This document shows positions 9,582-17,828 of a DNA stretch of 64,000 bases, in pieces (the first letter of the stretch is position 1; each line of letters starts with the position of its first letter). The DNA comes from Arthrobacter sp. JZ12. GTDB lineage: Bacteria; Actinomycetota; Actinomycetes; Actinomycetales; Micrococcaceae. The notes beneath the pieces were generated by a model. It saw only the letters and a program-made list of their open reading frames with translations. It was not told where the DNA came from and ran no database searches. Location: positions 1,736,001 through 1,800,000 of the forward strand of contig NZ_CP045246.1 in assembly GCF_035189165.1 (NCBI RefSeq). Reading direction: 5' to 3'. Position numbers and translations under genes: made by a program.

Positions 9582-9641
9582 ATCGAGCGGGCGGAAATAA
9601 CGGAAATTCCATGAATCCGACGTTATTTCCGCCCGCTCGAT
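9582..9641. terminator. Perfect 21-bp inverted repeat between convergent putA and glpK
   Basis: Arms 9582-9602 and 9621-9641 are exactly complementary over 21 bp, with an 18-nt spacer; a short T-run (gtcgtttt) follows on the plus strand. The position between two convergent genes fits a bidirectional terminator. The perfect arms and conspicuous core (gagcgggcgg) would also fit a repeated extragenic palindrome, but I see only one complete copy here. Confidence 0.75.
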
Positions 9642-9654
9642 GTCGTTTTGACCG

Positions 9655-11169
9655 TTAGCGGACGTCCTCGTCAACCCAGTCGAAGGTCTTCGTGACGGCC
9701 TTCTTCCAGTTGCGCAACTGGCGGTCGCGCTCGGCTTCATCCAGCTCCGGCGTCCACCGCTTGTCCTCGGACCAGTTGGCCGCCAGCTCGCCCGTGTCCT
9801 TCCAGAAGCCCACCGCGAGACCTGCGGCGTAGGCCGCGCCCAGCGCGGTGGTTTCCGTAACCTTCGGGCGGATGACCGGAATGCCCAGGATGTCGGCCTG
9901 GAACTGCATCAGCGCGTCGTTGGCGACCATGCCGCCGTCCACGCGCAGGTCCTCCATGCTGACGCCGGAATCGGCGTTGGCCGCGTCCAGGACTTCCCGA
10001 GTCTGGAAGGCCGTGGCCTCCAGCGCGGCCCGGGCGATATGGCCCTTGTTCACGAACCGGGTGAGGCCGACAATCGCGCCGCGGGCGTCGGATCGCCAAT
10101 AGGGTGCAAACAGACCAGAGAAGGCCGGAACAATGTAGACGCCGCCGTTGTCCTCAACCGTGTCGGCCAGCTGCTCCACCTCAGGCGCAGTCCGGATCAG
10201 ACCGAGATTGTCCCGGAGCCACTGGATCAGTGAACCCGTGACCGCGATGGACCCCTCAAGGGCGTACACCGGCTTCGCGTCGCCCAGCTTGTAGCAAACT
10301 GTCGTCAGCAGCCCGTTCTTCGAGTGGACAATTTCCTCGCCGGTGTTCACGATCATGAAGTTGCCGGTGCCGTAGGTGTTCTTGGCGCCGCCCTTCTCGA
10401 AAGCGGCCTGGCCGAAGGTCGCAGCCTGCTGATCCCCGAGGATGCCTGCGACCGGCACCTCGCGGAGCAGTTGGGAGCCGTGCACGTTGCCGTACACCTC
10501 GGACGAGGACCGGATTTCGGGCATCATGGAAGCCGGAACGCCGAATACGTCCAGGATGGACGAGTCCCAGCTTAGTGTCTCGAGGTCCATGAACAGGGTG
10601 CGCGAGGCGTTGGTGACGTCGGTGATATGCACCCCTCCGTCCGTGCCACCGGTGAGGTTCCAGGTGACCCAGGAGTCCGTGTTGCCGAACAGGAGGTCGC
10701 CGGCCTCCGCCTTTTCACGGGCGCCGTCGACGTTGTCAAGGATCCACTTGATCTTCGTTCCGGAGAAGTAGGTGGCGAGCGGCAGGCCGACCTTTTCCTT
10801 GAACCGCTCGACGCCGCCGTCGGCCGCGAGTTCGTCGACGATCGGTTGGGTGCGGGTGTCCTGCCAGACGATGGCGTTGTAGACCGGCTTCCCGGTGTTC
10901 TTGTCCCAGACGACTGCGGTTTCCCGCTGGTTTGTGATGCCGACGGCAGCGATGTCGTGTCGGGTCAGGTTCGCCTTCGAGAGGGCGTTGCCGATTACCT
11001 CACGGGTGTTGTCCCAGATCTCGATGGGGTTGTGCTCCACCCAGCCCGGCTTGGGGAAGATCTGCTCGTGCTCCTTCTGGCCCGAGGAGACGATGTTTCC
11101 CTGATGGTCGAACACGATTGCGCGGCTGGAGGTGGTGCCCTGGTCAATGGCTATTACGTACTGCGGCAT
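9655..11169 (-). CDS. glpK: Glycerol kinase
   Basis: Phosphorylates glycerol to glycerol-3-phosphate with ATP. The 504-residue protein starts [20 protein letters not shown], the FGGY-kinase phosphate-binding motif. It contains [17 protein letters not shown] and NTYGTGNFM segments, and the C-terminal signature [20 protein letters not shown]. Full length with no defects seen. It follows glpF by 38 bp on the same strand, so uptake and phosphorylation are probably expressed together; glpD lies further upstream in the same direction. Confidence 0.97.
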   Translation of the reverse strand: MPQYVIAIDQGTTSSRAIVFDHQGNIVSSGQKEHEQIFPKPGWVEHNPIEIWDNTREVIGNALSKANLTRHDIAAVGITNQRETAVVWDKNTGKPVYNAIVWQDTRTQPIVDELAADGGVERFKEKVGLPLATYFSGTKIKWILDNVDGAREKAEAGDLLFGNTDSWVTWNLTGGTDGGVHITDVTNASRTLFMDLETLSWDSSILDVFGVPASMMPEIRSSSEVYGNVHGSQLLREVPVAGILGDQQAATFGQAAFEKGGAKNTYGTGNFMIVNTGEEIVHSKNGLLTTVCYKLGDAKPVYALEGSIAVTGSLIQWLRDNLGLIRTAPEVEQLADTVEDNGGVYIVPAFSGLFAPYWRSDARGAIVGLTRFVNKGHIARAALEATAFQTREVLDAANADSGVSMEDLRVDGGMVANDALMQFQADILGIPVIRPKVTETTALGAAYAAGLAVGFWKDTGELAANWSEDKRWTPELDEAERDRQLRNWKKAVTKTFDWVDEDVR

Positions 11170-11207
11170 TTACTGCTCCTCATTGAGTGGTGTTGTGCGG
11201 ATCAGGG

Positions 11208-11951
11208 TCAGGCGGGTGTCGGGAAAGTGATCAGCATGGCTACGAGGCCGGCCAGCAGGCCGCCGATGATCGGTCCCACCACGGGGACCCAGGCGTAGCC
11301 CCAGTCACTGCTGCCCTTGCCTCGGATGGGCAGGAATGCGTGGGCAATGCGCGGGCCAAGATCGCGGTTGGGGTTGATCGCGTAGCCGGTGGGCCCGCCG
11401 AGAGAGGCACCGATCCCGACGACGAGGAGTGCAACCGCCAGGGGGCCGAGCCCCGAAGGAGTGGACGCGAAGGAAAGGATTACGAGCACAAGCACGAAAG
11501 TGCCGATGATCTCGGTGACGAGGTTCCACGCACTCGAACGGATCGCGGGACCGGTGGAGAAGACGCCCAGCTTATTGGCCGGATCCGGTTCCTCGTCGAA
11601 GTGCTGCTTGTAGGCAAGCCAGCAGCCGACGGCGCCGAGGATGGATCCGAGCATCTGTGCTGCAAGGTAGGCGAGGGCGTTGACAAGGTTCTTGTCGACG
11701 CCCGGCGCGAACTCTTCCGTGTTGCCGTTTGCCCAGAGACCGACCGTGACGGCGAAATTGAGGTGGGCTCCTGACAGCGCCGCTACATATACGCCGGCAA
11801 AGACCGCGAGGCCCCAACCGAAGTTGACCATCAGGAAGCCGCCGTTGTTTCCCTTGGTTCCGGCCAACGCAACGTTGGCCACAACCCCGGTACCTAGCAA
11901 CAGCAGCAAAAAGGTGCCGAGCGTTTCGGCGACGAACACTTCCAGAGACAT
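11208..11951 (-). CDS. glpF: Glycerol facilitator, aquaglyceroporin family, with altered NPA motifs
   Basis: Membrane channel for glycerol entry, 247 residues with six hydrophobic segments and two half-helices. The first pore motif reads SGAHLNFAVT (residues 65-67 NFA instead of NPA). The second reads GYAINPNRDLGPR (193-195 NPN instead of NPA, followed by the selectivity-filter Arg196). Both pore asparagines are kept. The start is supported by AGGAGG 7 nt before the ATG. Immediately upstream of glpK. The family assignment is firm; glycerol specificity is inferred from context, and the effect of the substitutions is unknown. Confidence 0.9.
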   Translation of the reverse strand: MSLEVFVAETLGTFLLLLLGTGVVANVALAGTKGNNGGFLMVNFGWGLAVFAGVYVAALSGAHLNFAVTVGLWANGNTEEFAPGVDKNLVNALAYLAAQMLGSILGAVGCWLAYKQHFDEEPDPANKLGVFSTGPAIRSSAWNLVTEIIGTFVLVLVILSFASTPSGLGPLAVALLVVGIGASLGGPTGYAINPNRDLGPRIAHAFLPIRGKGSSDWGYAWVPVVGPIIGGLLAGLVAMLITFPTPA

Positions 11952-12085
11952 CTTTGACTCCTCCTATATTCAACTGTGGGCCAGTCGGCCCCGGCGCCGT
12001 GATGGTCGCGGCACCGTGTTACTCCCCCGGCGAAAGTGCTGCCGTTGGTTCCAGCCACAACGGGTGGGCTGGAGGTTGGAAAGGC

Positions 12086-13822
12086 TTACGCGACCAGACT
12101 ACGCACGCTCACCCTGTGATCTTCCTGCAGCACCCGGCGCGTGTTCTCGATCTCCTGCCGGCGATCGGACTCCGACCATGCAAGGTGTGCGCCCAGAACC
12201 TCTGCCAGTTCCTCGACCAGTTCGGCACTGACGAGGCCGTTGAACGCCAAGGCCGTCCGTCGGATGAGAACGTCGGGGATGTGCTGCACCTGTTCGTGGC
12301 GCACCATGTACTCAAGTTCCCGGGCGGTCACCTCAAGGGTTGAGGACAGGGCTGTGTCGCTGCCCGCAGCAAGGAATGCCGCCACGTCGGCTGAGCGGGT
12401 GCCATAGCGTGCCAACAAGCGGTGCATCTGCTCGGCCGGCAATCCTGCCCGGTTCGCCTCGATCCAGGAGGTGAGTTCATCCGCCTGTTGCGGGAAGTTC
12501 CTTCCGCCGCCGATCGGCAGGGATGCAGTTGACGTCGTCCTGCTGCGCTGGAGCAGCGTGAGGACTTCGTCGGCAAGGTGTTCAGACAGGGCCCGGAAAG
12601 TGGTCCACTTGCCTCCCACCAGGCTCAGGGTCGGACGCCCGGCTGTTGAGCCGTGCTCGATGCGGTAGTCACGCGACACAAAACCCGGCTGGGTGTCGTC
12701 ATGTCGGGGCAGGGGCCGCACGCCGGAGAAGGTGTAGACGATATCCTCCCGATCCACGCGGACCTTCGGGAAGACGTGGTGGATGAGCTCGAAGAAGTAG
12801 TCGATCTCCGCGTCCGTACAGACCGCCTGCGTCTCCATATCGGTATCGATGTCCGTCGTTCCGACCAGCACACGCTCCCCCATTGGGTAGATGAGCACGA
12901 TCCTGCCGTCCGAATGCTCGAAGAAGATCTCCCGACCGTCGCAGGCGGCAAGCAGTTCGGGGTGGTCCAGCACGATGTGCGAACCTTTGGTGCCGCCCAT
13001 GAACCGGCTCGCATTGCCCAATGCGCTGTTGGTTCCGTCCACCCAGGCGCCGGTGGCATTGACGACGACGTCGGCCTTGACCGTGAAGACGTCACCGGTC
13101 AGCTCGTCCCGGAGAACAACGCCCTCGGCATTGCTGCCCACCGCGCTCACATAGTTCACCGCGCGGGAACGCGGATTCGCCGAGAGCCCGTCCTGAAGGA
13201 CATCGAGGGTGAGCCGCTCCGGGTTGTGCACGGAGGCATCGAAGTAGGTTGCCGTGTACTTCACATCCTGGCGAAGGCTGGGCAGTTGGGCGAGGGATGC
13301 CTTGCGCCCGACGAAACGATGGCGGGGAACGGTACCACCCGCTCTCGAGAACGCGTCGTACAGTGTCAGTCCGGCCTTGATCAAGACCGCGCCGCGTTCC
13401 TTCGGAGCACCGCTTCGGTGCGTCAGGAACCGCAGCGGCGCAGTGAGGATGCCGGAGAAAGTACTGAAGATGGGGATAGTGGTCTGGAGCGGCTTGACGT
13501 AATGGGGTGCCAGCTTAAGGAGCGCGTTCCGTTCGATCACGGACTCGCGCACGAGACGGAACTCGCCGTTTTCGAGGTAGCGGATCCCGCCGTGGATCAT
13601 GTGGGACGACGCCCCGGAAGCGCCCTGGCAGTAGTCACCCCGTTCGACGAGCGTGACGTCCACGCCCTGGAGGGACAAATCACGGAAGGTACCAACACCG
13701 TTGATCCCGCCTCCGATGATCAGTACGGATGTTGTTGGGGAATCCTTCAGCTGCTGCACGCTGCCGCGGGTCGGGCGATTCTGTTCAGCCGACGCCGGCG
13801 TCGGCTCGTTGGTGTTCCTCAC
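12086..13822 (-). CDS. glpD: Aerobic glycerol-3-phosphate dehydrogenase (FAD)
   Basis: Membrane-associated flavoprotein that oxidises glycerol-3-phosphate to dihydroxyacetone phosphate and feeds electrons to quinones. The 578 residues carry the N-terminal FAD motif LIIGGGINGVGTFRDLSLQG at about residues 33-52. They also carry GASSHMIHGGIRYLE, and the C-terminal DUF-type helical extension seen in GlpD. The first ~30 residues are polar and poorly conserved. A gap of 134 bp separates it from glpF. Its promoter region is shared with the divergent SorC-type regulator at 13938. Confidence 0.95.
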   Translation of the reverse strand: MRNTNEPTPASAEQNRPTRGSVQQLKDSPTTSVLIIGGGINGVGTFRDLSLQGVDVTLVERGDYCQGASGASSHMIHGGIRYLENGEFRLVRESVIERNALLKLAPHYVKPLQTTIPIFSTFSGILTAPLRFLTHRSGAPKERGAVLIKAGLTLYDAFSRAGGTVPRHRFVGRKASLAQLPSLRQDVKYTATYFDASVHNPERLTLDVLQDGLSANPRSRAVNYVSAVGSNAEGVVLRDELTGDVFTVKADVVVNATGAWVDGTNSALGNASRFMGGTKGSHIVLDHPELLAACDGREIFFEHSDGRIVLIYPMGERVLVGTTDIDTDMETQAVCTDAEIDYFFELIHHVFPKVRVDREDIVYTFSGVRPLPRHDDTQPGFVSRDYRIEHGSTAGRPTLSLVGGKWTTFRALSEHLADEVLTLLQRSRTTSTASLPIGGGRNFPQQADELTSWIEANRAGLPAEQMHRLLARYGTRSADVAAFLAAGSDTALSSTLEVTARELEYMVRHEQVQHIPDVLIRRTALAFNGLVSAELVEELAEVLGAHLAWSESDRRQEIENTRRVLQEDHRVSVRSLVA

Positions 13823-13851
13823 TGGCTGCTGAACTCCTTGGTGGTGGCGGT

Positions 13852-13918
13852 TTCGAAAGCTCGAACCTATTCTTTTGAGCGCTGGGAATAGTCGTCAATG
13901 CCAATGCACAAATGTGCA
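13852..13918. promoter_or_regulatory. Candidate operators between glpD and the divergent regulator
   Basis: A perfect palindrome TGCACA-AA-TGTGCA lies at 13905-13918, 19 bp before the regulator start. TGCACA-type half-sites are typical of SorC/DeoR-like sugar regulators. A second inverted repeat, TTCGA-AAGC-TCGAA, lies at 13852-13865, about 30 bp before glpD. The intergenic space is only 115 bp, so either site could affect both genes. Binding and ligand are inference. Confidence 0.55.
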
Positions 13919-13937
13919 CGAGCGGTCAGGATGTGTC

Positions 13938-14945
13938 GTGAATACCCCACCCCGAGGACCCCGCTACCGCACGGATGCCACAACACCCGATCCCGCGCCG
14001 CCGCGCAGCCGCGATGCGTTGCGGGCGGCGCAGATGTACTACCTGCAGGACCTGACCATGAACGCCATCGCCCGGGAACTACGCACCTCCAGGTCCACAG
14101 TGTCCCGCCTGCTGTCCATGGCGAGAGACACCGGCCTGGTGCAGATCCAGATCAACAATCCCCTGGACCGGGCACCCGCTCTCGAACGTGAGATCCAGAG
14201 CCGCTACGGAGTGGACGCCCATGTGGTTCCCGTGACGGATCTGGTGAGCGATTCGGACGTGCTCGAGAGGGTGGCCATCCAGGCGGCCCGGACTATAGGG
14301 CCCCTGGTCGACTCCAACGCGATCATCGGCGTCGCATGGGGTTCCACTGTCAGCGCCGTGAGCCACCACCTGACGCGCAAAACCACCCACGACAGCACAA
14401 TTGTGCAGCTCAACGGCGCAGGCAACACCCAGACCACCGGCATCACCTATGCCAGTGACATCCTGCGGAGATTCGGGACCGCCTATGGAGCCCGGGTTGA
14501 ACAGTTCCCAGTTCCCGCATTCTTCGATCACGCCGAGACGAAGACCGCCATGTGGGCCGAACGAAGCGTGAAGCGTATCCTCGACCTCCAGGAACGGATG
14601 ACCATGGCCATTTTCGGCGTGGGTTCCACAGGGTCCGGCATACCCAGCCATGTCTACGCGGGCGGCTATCTGGATGAGGAGGACCTTCGAACCCTCCGGG
14701 ACAGCGACGTGGTCGGGGACGTCGCAACCGTCTTCTTCCGGGCAGACGGGTCCCATAGCGACATCGTGCTGAACGAACGAAGCACCGGTCCCGACCTGGA
14801 CCTGCTGGCACGTGTGGGCCGACGGATCTGTGTGGTGTCCGGGGAGACAAAGATCAACGGGCTGCGCGGGGCATTGGCGGCCTCCCTGGTCACTGACCTG
14901 ATCCTCGACGAACGCTCTGCGAGGATGCTGGTCCGGGAGGTGTGA
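13938..14945 (+). CDS. SorC-family sugar-binding transcriptional regulator
   Basis: The protein has an N-terminal helix-turn-helix (about residues 30-60, MNAIARELRTSRSTVSRLL) and a large C-terminal effector domain of the SorC/DeoR sugar-phosphate-binding fold (VGVGS-like MTMAIFGVGSTGSG; FFRADGSHSD). I chose GTG 13938 (335 residues) because TCAGGA lies just upstream. The frame is open from 13875, but that extension covers the candidate operator. Divergent from glpD, so it probably controls glycerol or glycerol-3-phosphate use and its own gene. The effector is not deducible from sequence. Confidence 0.85.
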   Translation: MNTPPRGPRYRTDATTPDPAPPRSRDALRAAQMYYLQDLTMNAIARELRTSRSTVSRLLSMARDTGLVQIQINNPLDRAPALEREIQSRYGVDAHVVPVTDLVSDSDVLERVAIQAARTIGPLVDSNAIIGVAWGSTVSAVSHHLTRKTTHDSTIVQLNGAGNTQTTGITYASDILRRFGTAYGARVEQFPVPAFFDHAETKTAMWAERSVKRILDLQERMTMAIFGVGSTGSGIPSHVYAGGYLDEEDLRTLRDSDVVGDVATVFFRADGSHSDIVLNERSTGPDLDLLARVGRRICVVSGETKINGLRGALAASLVTDLILDERSARMLVREV

Positions 14946-14987
14946 GGCGACGCGCGCCGTCGGCACGCATGGCCCACCGTCGCTCGG

Positions 14988-14993
14988 TAGAGT
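14988..14993 (+). promoter_or_regulatory. Candidate -10 box for the aldo/keto reductase gene
   Basis: TAGAGT lies 6 nt before ATG 15000, with no Shine-Dalgarno sequence between, as expected for a leaderless mRNA. No convincing -35 element. Confidence 0.4.
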
Positions 14994-14999
14994 CGTCGT

Positions 15000-15836
15000 A
15001 TGCAGAAACCTGACAAGGTGTCCTTCTCCAACGGCGTCCAGATGGACCGGCTCGGCTTCGGTCTGTACAAGGTCCCTGCGGACGATGCGCACGGACTGTG
15101 CACGCTTGCCCTCGAAGCGGGCTACCGTTTGCTGGACACCGCTGCGCTCTATGGCAACGAGGAGGGCGTCGGCCGGGCGGTTCGGGACGCAGTCAGCTCT
15201 GGGCAGGTGGAGCGCGGTGATGTCTTTGTCACCTCCAAGCTGTGGAATGACCGTCACGGTTACCGGTCCACTCTCGAGGCTTTCGATGAGTCATTGAAGC
15301 GGCTTGGACTCGATTACCTGGATCTGTACCTGATTCACTGGCCCTGCCCCGGCCAGGATCTGTACGTGGAATCGTGGCGCGCGCTTGAGGAGCTGTACCA
15401 CAGCGGCCGGGTCCGGGCGATCGGCGTCTCCAACTTCCAGCGGCATCACCTCGAGAAGCTGCTGGCCGAAACCGAGGTGGTGCCCGCACTCAACCAGATC
15501 GAACTGCATCCGCTCCTGCAGCAGCACTCGCTGCGCGCATTCAATGCCGAGCATGGCATCATCACGCAGGCTTGGAGTCCTCTCGGCCGTGGGAAGGTCC
15601 TGACCAATCCGATCATCACCCATATCGCCGCTAAGCATTCACGCTCGGCCGCCCAGGTCATCCTGCAGTGGCATCTCCAGCTCGGCGGCACCGCGGTGGC
15701 CAAGGCCAGCAGCCAGGAACGCATAGCGGAGAACCTCAGGATCGGGAACTTCACGCTCGACACCGTTGATATGACGGCAATCTCCCAGCTCAACTCGGAC
15801 ACCCGAATCGGGTCCCACCCCGATCTGGTCAACTGA
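15000..15836 (+). CDS. Aldo/keto reductase
   Basis: NADPH-dependent carbonyl reductase of the AKR superfamily, probably the AKR5-like 2,5-diketogluconate reductase type; the substrate is unknown. The 278 residues contain the family signatures: GLYKVP at the first strand, the catalytic Asp and Tyr in LLDTAALYGNEEGVGRAV, and Lys in VTSKLWNDRHGY. DYLDLYLIHWP holds the active-site His, followed by GVSNF and the Lys-containing cofactor segment near VAKASSQERIAEN. The next gene begins one base after its stop, so the three genes 15000-17828 are probably one operon. Confidence 0.92.
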   Translation: MQKPDKVSFSNGVQMDRLGFGLYKVPADDAHGLCTLALEAGYRLLDTAALYGNEEGVGRAVRDAVSSGQVERGDVFVTSKLWNDRHGYRSTLEAFDESLKRLGLDYLDLYLIHWPCPGQDLYVESWRALEELYHSGRVRAIGVSNFQRHHLEKLLAETEVVPALNQIELHPLLQQHSLRAFNAEHGIITQAWSPLGRGKVLTNPIITHIAAKHSRSAAQVILQWHLQLGGTAVAKASSQERIAENLRIGNFTLDTVDMTAISQLNSDTRIGSHPDLVN

Positions 15837-15837
15837 G

Positions 15838-16719
15838 ATGGTGCTGCTTGAACGCACCGCGTCGGTGCGGACGCTCCACCTCGACGGCGGGCTGGGGCGG
15901 TTCTGGGACTTCCCTGCGCTGCTGCCGGATTCGGATGCACCGCCGCTGTTCATGGTGCACGGTTTCCGGGGGGACCATCATGGCCTCCTGCGGATCGTCG
16001 AAGCCCTTCCCGCCCACCGGGTGATCGTCCCCGACCTCCCCGGCTTCGGTCAGTCCGATCCGCTTGAGGGTGCGCACGACGTCGCGGCCTACTCCGATTT
16101 CGTGCTTCAGGGAGTGCGTCAGCTTCAGCTTGGTGCCGACACCGTGCTCGTCGGGCACTCATTCGGGTCCATTATCGCTGCCCGCAGCGCGGCCGACTCC
16201 CCCGGCACATTCGCTGCTCTTGTGCTGATCAATCCAATCAGCGCTCCGGCGCTGGAGGGTTCAAGCAGGATCGCCACCCGCCTCGCCGAACTGTATTACC
16301 GCGCCGGTGCTGCCTTACCCGAGCGGCTGGGTCTCGCTCTACTCCAGAACAGGATGATTGTCCGCGGAATGAGCGAACTCATGGCCAAGACGCGGGAACC
16401 GGCCCTGCGTCGCTGGATTCACGAGCAGCACAGGCGCTACTTCAGCGCCTTTGCTTCCCGCGACGTCGTTCTGGAGGCTTTCCGCGCCTCCATCGGGGCC
16501 ACGGTCAGGGACTTCGCGGCGCGGCTGCGCCTCCCGGTTCTGCTGGTTGCGGCGGAAAGGGACGACCTGGGATCGGTGGAAACGCAGCGTGTGCTAGCCG
16601 ATCTCATACCGGACTCCAGGCTCGTGGTGCTTCCCGACGTCGGTCACCTCATCCACTACGAGACACCGGACCAGGCGGCAAAGCACATCACCGAATTTTT
16701 GGAGGAGAAGACTCGGTGA
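15838..16719 (+). CDS. Alpha/beta hydrolase
   Basis: A 293-residue alpha/beta-hydrolase-fold protein. It has an oxyanion-hole region (MVHGFRGDHHG), the nucleophile elbow GHSFGS, and a distal acid/His pair in a region containing DVGHLIHYETPDQ. No signal peptide, so cytoplasmic. The active-site set looks complete; the substrate is not predictable. The start at 15838 follows the upstream stop by one base, and its own stop overlaps the next start as GTGA, so it is translationally coupled to the glycosyltransferase. Confidence 0.88.
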   Translation: MVLLERTASVRTLHLDGGLGRFWDFPALLPDSDAPPLFMVHGFRGDHHGLLRIVEALPAHRVIVPDLPGFGQSDPLEGAHDVAAYSDFVLQGVRQLQLGADTVLVGHSFGSIIAARSAADSPGTFAALVLINPISAPALEGSSRIATRLAELYYRAGAALPERLGLALLQNRMIVRGMSELMAKTREPALRRWIHEQHRRYFSAFASRDVVLEAFRASIGATVRDFAARLRLPVLLVAAERDDLGSVETQRVLADLIPDSRLVVLPDVGHLIHYETPDQAAKHITEFLEEKTR

Positions 16720-17828
16720 GAGTACTGATCGACGCGAGGTTCACGCGCACCGACCACCACGACGGCATCAGCCGCTATGGCGCAAGTCTTATCGAGGCGC
16801 TCGCCGCGCGAGCCGAAGTGACCATGCTGGTCTCAGACACCCGCCAGCTGGCTCTGCTCCCCGACGTTCCATACCGGCTTATCAACAGTCCGCTCTCCCC
16901 CGCGGAACTCTTCGTAGCCCGGAGGCTGAACGGGCTCCGTGCGGATGCTGTCTTCTGCCCCATGCAGACCATGGGCAGCCTTGGCCGCAGGTACCCGCTG
17001 GTCCTGACCCTGCACGACCTGATCTACTACCAGAACCGCACCCCACCCGGTTTCCTGCCACTCCCGGTTCGCCTGCTGTGGCGGCTGTACCACCTCGCCT
17101 ACTGGCCGCAGCGGCTGCTCCTCAACCGGGCGGACGTCGTCGTAACCATCTCCGAGACAACCCGCAGCCTCATGCAGCGGCACAGGCTCACGCGCCGTCC
17201 AATCCGCATAGTCGGAAACGCTCCCCAGCCCGGATCCGCAGTCCGCGACCCCCAGGCGCCGGTCGAGAAAACACTGGTTTACATGGGGTCATTCATGCCC
17301 TACAAGAATGTGGAGACCGTGCTTGCCGGGATGGCGGGGCTACCCGACTACACCCTGCACCTCCTGAGCAGGATAACTCCGCAGCGGAAGCGTGAACTGG
17401 AGGATCTTGTGCCCGCCGGCGCCCGTGTCGTCTTCCACAACGGGGTCAGCGATGACGAATACGCGCTGATGCTGCGCTCGGCTACGGCATTGGTAACGCT
17501 ATCCCGCGCCGAGGGGTACGGCCTGCCTGTGATCGAGGCGATGGCGCTGGGCACCCCGGTCATAGCAGCGGATACCCCGATTTTCCGCGAAGTCGGCGGA
17601 ACGGCTGCGCTCTATGCGGATCCTGACTCCCCGGAGGATTTCACGCGGGCCGTCCGTACACTCGACGATCCCGCCGGGTGGAAGGAACGCTCAGCCGCCG
17701 GTCTGGCCCAGGCGGCCACCTATTCGTGGGACAAGTCCGCGGATTCGCTGCTGGAGGCATTGGAAGAGGCAGCTGCCCTGCATGCAGCCTCCCGCAATGC
17801 CCGAACCAAACGGGCGCAGAACCGCTAG
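16716..17828 (+). CDS. Glycosyltransferase, GT4-like (GT-B fold)
   Basis: The 370-residue protein starts MRVLIDARFTRT, with the GISRYG donor-domain motif. It contains LTLHDLIYYQ and VVVTISETTRSL in the N-terminal domain, and LVYMGSFMPYKNVETVL in the C-terminal domain. The nucleotide-sugar-binding EAMALGTPVIAA is preceded by the RAEGYGLPVIE motif with the conserved EX7E pattern. Likely adds a sugar to a glycolipid or wall polymer, but acceptor and donor are unknown. The GTG start overlaps the hydrolase stop. Its TAG stop shares the four bases CTAG (17825-17828) with the convergent priA stop. Confidence 0.9.
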   Translation: MRVLIDARFTRTDHHDGISRYGASLIEALAARAEVTMLVSDTRQLALLPDVPYRLINSPLSPAELFVARRLNGLRADAVFCPMQTMGSLGRRYPLVLTLHDLIYYQNRTPPGFLPLPVRLLWRLYHLAYWPQRLLLNRADVVVTISETTRSLMQRHRLTRRPIRIVGNAPQPGSAVRDPQAPVEKTLVYMGSFMPYKNVETVLAGMAGLPDYTLHLLSRITPQRKRELEDLVPAGARVVFHNGVSDDEYALMLRSATALVTLSRAEGYGLPVIEAMALGTPVIAADTPIFREVGGTAALYADPDSPEDFTRAVRTLDDPAGWKERSAAGLAQAATYSWDKSADSLLEALEEAAALHAASRNARTKRAQNR

